A stretch of DNA of 64,000 nt, from the NCBI RefSeq assembly GCF_005280735.1, contig NZ_CP040077.1, positions 2,728,001 through 2,792,000 of the forward strand, in the 5' to 3' direction. Made by a program: the position numbers and the translations under genes. The first letter of the stretch is position 1. Every line of letters begins with the position of its first letter. The notes beneath the pieces are model-generated. The model saw only the letters and a program-made list of their open reading frames with translations, ran no database searches and was not told where the DNA came from. The stretch is from Trinickia violacea (GTDB lineage Bacteria > Pseudomonadota > Gammaproteobacteria > Burkholderiales > Burkholderiaceae). Positions 59,912 through 64,000 of the stretch are shown here, one piece after another.

Positions 59912-60319
59912 CTAGGCGGGTTTGCGGTCGATGAGGAGTGTGACGGTCGCAGGCAAACGAGGCGCGGCATCGATCGCATCCGGCATGGCGATGTTCCGCA
60001 CGCGCCAGTTCGCACTTGCCGCGAGTTGCCGCAGCACGAAGCCATCCGATGCGCGCAGCACGCCGATTGCCAACGCGTTCGCTTGCGCGAGATGGGGCGC
60101 GAGCGTCGCGTGCCAAAACATCCCTGCGTCGCCGCCGATCTCCATGAACGGCATCGCGCGCCGCGCCGCCGTGGCGGCGGCAAACGCGCGGCTCGCGGGA
60201 AGCGAAGTGTCGACGAGCACGATCGTCCCCGCCCGCTCGAGCGCTGCGGCGACGCGCGGCGGCACGCACGCTGCCGCGCTCATCCATGTGCTTGCCTTCA
60301 CGAAAGTCCGTCGATCCAT
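59912..60319 (-). CDS. Tat-exported hypothetical protein
   Basis: A 135-residue precursor starting MDRRTFVKAS, the twin-arginine pattern R-R-x-F, followed by an Ala-rich hydrophobic stretch; cleavage probably after AAALA or nearby. AGGAAGAG precedes the ATG. The mature part has a Rossmann-like alternation (TIVLVDTSLPASRAFA at the start) but no known motif. Tat export implies that it folds, perhaps with a cofactor, before crossing the inner membrane. Confidence 0.7.
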   Translation of the reverse strand: MDRRTFVKASTWMSAAACVPPRVAAALERAGTIVLVDTSLPASRAFAAATAARRAMPFMEIGGDAGMFWHATLAPHLAQANALAIGVLRASDGFVLRQLAASANWRVRNIAMPDAIDAAPRLPATVTLLIDRKPA

Positions 60320-60531
60320 CGCTCTTCCTTTACGCGCGTCCGGCGCTGTCAGACACCGTTCCGGCAGCCAACGCTACGACCAGCATAGATCGCCGCCAAC
60401 GCCAATGCGAGCCGACGGCGCGCATCAGCAGCACACGCCGAACTCCCGGCCCGCCCAGCGCCAGTCGCTCATCGACAACAGTCTGTCTCTAATTAATCGA
60501 ATTCGCATAGAATGGCGCGCGCGGTAAGTTT

Positions 60532-60570
60532 CAGTAACAAATTATTACAAATCAGCAACAAATTATTACA
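60532..60570. repeat. AT-rich direct repeat before the acyltransferase gene
   Basis: CAGTAACAAATTATTACA (60532-60549) is repeated as CAGCAACAAATTATTACA (60553-60570) with a 21-bp period, two helical turns, 14 bp before the acyltransferase ATG. Confidence 0.85.
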
Positions 60571-60584
60571 GCCACGCGCGCCCC

Positions 60585-62573
60585 ATGACCAGGGCAACGC
60601 CTGAAACGCCTCGAACCATGCCTGCGGATTTATCTTCATCAGCGACGCCGTCGTCGAACGGCGCGCACGTTGCCTATCGTCCCGATATTGACGGCCTTCG
60701 CGCGATCGCCGTCTCGTCCGTGGTGATCTTCCATGCCTTTCCGGCGCTATTGCGAGGCGGCTTTGTCGGCGTCGATGTCTTTTTCATCATCTCCGGCTAT
60801 TTGATCGGCACGATCATCCTCGGCGGATTGGCTGCGGGAACGTTTCGCTTCTCGACCTTCTACGCGAGACGAGTCAAGCGGATTTTTCCGGCGCTGCTCC
60901 TGGTGCTGATCGCGTGCTATGGGTTCGGCTGGTTTGAACTGTTAGCCGAGGAGTTCAAGGAACTCGGCAAGCAGATCGCCGCCGGCGCCGGTTTCGTGTC
61001 GAACCTGGCGTTATGGCAAGAAGCCGGCTACTTCGACACCGCGGCGGAAACCAAGCCGCTGTTGCATTTGTGGTCCCTCGGCGTCGAGGAGCAGTTCTAT
61101 ATTTTCTGGCCGATCGCGCTATGGCTCACAAGACGAAATCGACGGGCCCAAGGCTGGCTGATCGTCATCGTCGGCATCGCCTCTTTCGCGCTGAATGTCT
61201 TCACCGTAGGCAGCCATTCGGTCGCGGCTTTCTATTCGCCCTTCTCCCGTTTCTGGGAGCTGTTGATGGGCTGCTCATTGGCCTTTCTGACGCTCGAGCG
61301 AACCGCGGCGGCAGCCAAGTCCGGCAACTTCATGTCGATAACGGGCGCGTTGCTGATTGCCGCGTCATTTGCCCTGGTGAACAGCAAGCGCGTCTTTCCC
61401 GGCTGGTGGGCGCTGCTGCCGACGATCGGGGCCACGCTTCTGATCGCCGCCGGGCCCAACGCATGGGTGAATCGAAATGTGCTTTCGCGCAAACCCTTGG
61501 TGTGGATCGGCTTGATCAGTTTCCCGCTCTATCTTTGGCACTGGCCATTGCTGGTGTTTGCTCGACTGATCGAGGGCGAACTTCCGGCATGGCCGATCCG
61601 CGCCGAAGCGGTCGCTCTGAGCCTCGTCCTCGCCACGGCCACCTACCTGTTGATCGAGACGCCGATTCGCTTCGGTCAGCGCATCCCTGGACGCGTAGCC
61701 GCGCTTTGCATACTGATGCTCGGCGTCGGGTATGCGGGCGTGAACGCCTACCAGCGCGACGGCTTGAGTTTCCGAATCACGTCGATGGCCAGCCGGTTCA
61801 CGACGACCCGATTCGACACGACGAAAAGCTGGCGCGAGCACGTCTGCTTCCTGGAGTCGAGCGATCGTGCCGAATTTGGCTCGGCATGCGTGGATTCCGG
61901 GCACGGTCCGCTGGTGTTCTTGTGGGGGGATTCGTTTGCCGCTGCGATTTCCCCTGGGCTTCGCGACCTGCAGTCCCACTACGATTTCCGGCTCGCGCAA
62001 TACACCGCTTCCGGGTGCCCCCCGCTTTTGCCGGCCGACGCCCGTGATCCGCGCTGCGCGCGCGTTCACCAGCAGTCGCTGGCAGCGCTGCGCGAGACGC
62101 ACCCCGATCTGGTGATACTCGACGCAAACTGGATCTCGAGCGATCTCGCGAGCATCAAGGACTCCATCGCGGAAATCCGCGCGGACGGCGTCAAGAACAT
62201 CGTCCTCGTGGGGCCCGTGCCGCAATGGAACGATGCGCTGCCCAACGTCTACTGGCTTTACTGGCGAAAGAACCATCATCAGATCCTGCCGCCCCGCTCC
62301 TCGTTCGGCTTGGTCGCGGGGATTCCCGAGCTCGACGGCGAAGCAAGGAACGCAGCTGCAGCGGCCGGGGTTCGCTATGTGTCGGCGCTCGGAGTCTTGT
62401 GCGATTCCGACGGGTGCTTAACGCGCACGGGAGCCGGCAAGGGTGAACTCACCGTGTTCGACCGAGCGCATCTCACGCCTGCTGGCGCGAAGCTGCTCGT
62501 CGATTCATCGGTGGATCAATTGCTGATTCCGTCGGTGGCGCCGCCGCGGCAAACGTCTTCCGGTGCAATGTGA
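60585..62573 (+). CDS. OafA-type O-acyltransferase (Acyl_transf_3 + SGNH)
   Basis: A 662-residue membrane enzyme. About ten helices of the acyltransferase-3 domain (~25-390; RPDIDGLRAIAV with the conserved Arg, FHAF, GGFVGVDVFFIISGYLI) are followed by a periplasmic SGNH esterase-like domain (~410-650; LWGDSFAAA and DRAHLTPAGAKLL). Such proteins acetylate O-antigen, capsule or other surface sugars. No glycan gene cluster is in view. The start could also be the internal ATG at 60618. The direct AT-rich repeats lie immediately upstream. Confidence 0.92.
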   Translation: MTRATPETPRTMPADLSSSATPSSNGAHVAYRPDIDGLRAIAVSSVVIFHAFPALLRGGFVGVDVFFIISGYLIGTIILGGLAAGTFRFSTFYARRVKRIFPALLLVLIACYGFGWFELLAEEFKELGKQIAAGAGFVSNLALWQEAGYFDTAAETKPLLHLWSLGVEEQFYIFWPIALWLTRRNRRAQGWLIVIVGIASFALNVFTVGSHSVAAFYSPFSRFWELLMGCSLAFLTLERTAAAAKSGNFMSITGALLIAASFALVNSKRVFPGWWALLPTIGATLLIAAGPNAWVNRNVLSRKPLVWIGLISFPLYLWHWPLLVFARLIEGELPAWPIRAEAVALSLVLATATYLLIETPIRFGQRIPGRVAALCILMLGVGYAGVNAYQRDGLSFRITSMASRFTTTRFDTTKSWREHVCFLESSDRAEFGSACVDSGHGPLVFLWGDSFAAAISPGLRDLQSHYDFRLAQYTASGCPPLLPADARDPRCARVHQQSLAALRETHPDLVILDANWISSDLASIKDSIAEIRADGVKNIVLVGPVPQWNDALPNVYWLYWRKNHHQILPPRSSFGLVAGIPELDGEARNAAAAAGVRYVSALGVLCDSDGCLTRTGAGKGELTVFDRAHLTPAGAKLLVDSSVDQLLIPSVAPPRQTSSGAM

Positions 62574-62638
62574 TGCTTGTTCGCGCCGGCGTTCATACCT
62601 AGCGCTTGTCGAGTTGTGGAACGTGAAAGCCGGTGCCG

Positions 62639-63247
62639 CTAAGCCGTGTTGGCTAGCTGCGCCGCGTAGTCGCGCACATCCACCGGCCACCCGGCGATGA
62701 GTTCGTTAAAGCGCAGCTCGTCGTTCGCAAACAACGCACGGGACGCTTCCTCGAAACCCGGAAAATCGCCGGCCATCGCCGACATGAAGTGATACGCGCG
62801 CTCCTGCGCTTTTCGCACGCGGTCGCGGTCGCCGTGCGTGCGCCGCGCTTCGTCGACGAGCTTGCGCAACACCACGGACGCCCCGCCCGGCTGCGCCGCG
62901 AGCCACTCCCAATGCCTCGGCAGCAGTGTCACTTCGCGCGCGACGACGCCGAGCTTCGGGCGTCCCCGTCCCCGCGGCTCTTCGGGCTGAGCGTCCTCGG
63001 AGACGGTTTGCGCTTCGACCTCCGCCTCGGCCTGCGCCGCGAAACGCGCTTCCAACTCGGCGTCCGTGCCTCTCGTATCGATATCGATCGAGCGGCCCGT
63101 GCTGTCGTCGAAGATCAGCACGGGGCCGGCCGCACCGTCGTCGAGCGCGCGCCTGACCGCGCGCGCGACCGTCAAAAGCGAACCGCTGGCCACGCGGCTG
63201 TGGCCGTCGAAACTGGTGTAGGAATGGGATTGCGATGGGTTGGCCAC
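62639..63247 (-). CDS. DUF2239 family protein
   Basis: A 202-residue soluble protein: an N-terminal part with FDGHSRVASGSLLTVARAVR, an acidic Glu-rich linker, and the GRGRPKLGVVAREVTLLPRHWEWL block (~95-125) that marks DUF2239, a family of unknown function whose middle resembles a short DNA-binding or zinc-free ribbon. The gene is preceded by two TACCCGGGTA palindromes, so it is probably tightly regulated. It converges on the acyltransferase gene. Confidence 0.82.
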   Translation of the reverse strand: MANPSQSHSYTSFDGHSRVASGSLLTVARAVRRALDDGAAGPVLIFDDSTGRSIDIDTRGTDAELEARFAAQAEAEVEAQTVSEDAQPEEPRGRGRPKLGVVAREVTLLPRHWEWLAAQPGGASVVLRKLVDEARRTHGDRDRVRKAQERAYHFMSAMAGDFPGFEEASRALFANDELRFNELIAGWPVDVRDYAAQLANTA

Positions 63248-63278
63248 GGCGGGCTCCGGTCATAGGATTGACCGAATA

Positions 63279-63318
63279 ATACCCGGGTATAAATCAAGTT
63301 GCAATATTACCCGGGTAA
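63279..63318. promoter_or_regulatory. Two palindromic operators before the DUF2239 gene
   Basis: ATACCCGGGTAT (63279-63290) and TTACCCGGGTAA (63307-63318) share the core TACCCGGGTA, centres 28 bp apart, 32 bp upstream of the ATG at 63247. An unidentified regulator probably binds both. Confidence 0.75.
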
Positions 63319-63391
63319 ATCAGATGGGACGCTCAAGTTGCCCGCTTCACTCGGAATTCCGCCGCCGCGATGGGACGGCGGCGGCACCCGC

Positions 63392-64000
63392 TCATTGAAG
63401 CACTCGCTTTCCGTAGATCCATTCGATGCTTCCGTACGGCGCGACTTGATCGAGATCGGCAAGCATCGCTTTGGCGCCCGCGTCATTGCCCTTCACGAAC
63501 TTCGCGTACGCGCCGCCGTAGAAGAGCGACTCACCGAACGCTTCTTGTTGATCCGCTCCCGACATGGCGCCAATGATCTTCGCGGTTTCCTTCACCGTGT
63601 CCTCACCCTGCCACATGCGCAGCAAGGCGCCATAGTGACCCTTGTCGTTCACCGTGTAATAGGCGGCCCTCTTTTCAAGCTCGGAATCGGCCAGCGACGG
63701 ATCATGCGCTCTCGCCATGATGTAGCGGTAAAGCAAGCTCTTGTACGCCGAGAAGCTCGGCCCCTCGAGCAAGGACTCGGTGTCCGCCAGCGTCTTGATC
63801 GCGTTGCCCCATTGCTCCAACTGCATGTAGCAGAAGGTCGCGGTGACGAAACCCTCGGTGTACGTGCTCAGGGCCGACGCGCGCGCATTGGACGCTTGTC
63901 CATCAGCAAATTTCCGCGTCGCTTCGAGTTGCGGCGCGAGGATGTCGAGCGCGGCTTGCGGCTGATTTAGATTGAACAAGATGCCAGCTTTGGTCGCGAC
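63392..64000 (-). CDS. TPR-like helical protein, 5' part outside window
   Basis: The C-terminal ~202 codons of a larger protein; the frame is open to base 64000 on the minus strand. The visible part has helical-pair repeats (AGILFNLNQPQAALDIL, then FCYMQLEQWGNAIKTL), each resembling a tetratricopeptide repeat. Its beginning, localisation and family cannot be seen. Conserved residues of any enzyme were not found; a role as a scaffold or as a secreted repeat protein is possible. Confidence 0.7.
   Translation of the reverse strand, partial: VATKAGILFNLNQPQAALDILAPQLEATRKFADGQASNARASALSTYTEGFVTATFCYMQLEQWGNAIKTLADTESLLEGPSFSAYKSLLYRYIMARAHDPSLADSELEKRAAYYTVNDKGHYGALLRMWQGEDTVKETAKIIGAMSGADQQEAFGESLFYGGAYAKFVKGNDAGAKAMLADLDQVAPYGSIEWIYGKRVLQ

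Overview
The window is GC-rich, densely coded DNA with the gene content of a Burkholderiaceae chromosome (Burkholderia/Paraburkholderia/Trinickia-like). The indicators are class I PHA synthase, an Fnr-type regulator, FlhD, a FadE/FabG/MaoC/FadI/FadD cluster, DUF2239 and DUF1488. No rRNA, tRNA, CRISPR array, transposase or phage gene was seen. The first gene (Fnr type) and the last gene are cut by the window edges.

1-11.3 kb, low-oxygen module. It holds an Fnr-family regulator (3' part), a small cytochrome c, a RaiA/HPF-like ribosome factor, a lipoprotein, the tightly coupled operon phaC - maoC/pta - ackA - fabI, and hcp with its reductase. Five FNR-type boxes (TTGAY-N4-RTCAA, two with one mismatch) lie at 823, 2186, 2824, 2981 and 8345. 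Two of them sit about 41 bp upstream of the start site predicted from a -10-like hexamer. The gene content resembles the low-oxygen-activated (lxa) locus known from Burkholderia cenocepacia.

11.3-22.5 kb, signalling and miscellany. It holds a four-PAS histidine kinase, a lone flhD, two GGDEF/EAL proteins (one resembling the heme oxygen sensor DosP), mazEF with operator-like repeats, a PAP2-family protein, and an AraC regulator with an EamA exporter.

22.5-44.9 kb, the most unusual region. It combines a membrane Ser/Thr kinase, a PP2C phosphatase, a two-FHA membrane protein, a sigma-54 activator without a receiver domain, and a complete export apparatus: NodT/TolC-type outer-membrane factor, HlyD adaptor, parvulin, and a peptidase-C39 ABC transporter with two cyclic-nucleotide-binding-like domains. 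Around it are five small genes for peptides with related double-glycine-type leaders, four ending in GG and one in GA. Three of the peptide transcription units, and an LRAT-domain gene, have sigma-54-like -24/-12 elements. Three of these regions also carry an upstream dyad CCAACAY-N12/13-GTGTTGS, a candidate activator site. I read this as one kinase/phosphatase/sigma-54-controlled peptide secretion system. DUF4399 proteins and a SUMF1-fold protein flank it.

45-49.4 kb: HIT protein, a fluoride-related group (two DUF190 genes and crcB), a GNAT acetyltransferase and an MFS transporter. 49.6-58.8 kb: TetR regulator followed by a fatty-acid beta-oxidation operon (fadE, long fabG, maoC, thiolase, fadD). 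58.9-64 kb: DUF1571 protein, a Tat-exported protein, an OafA-type O-acyltransferase behind an AT-rich direct repeat, a DUF2239 gene behind two TACCCGGGTA palindromes, and a truncated repeat-like protein.
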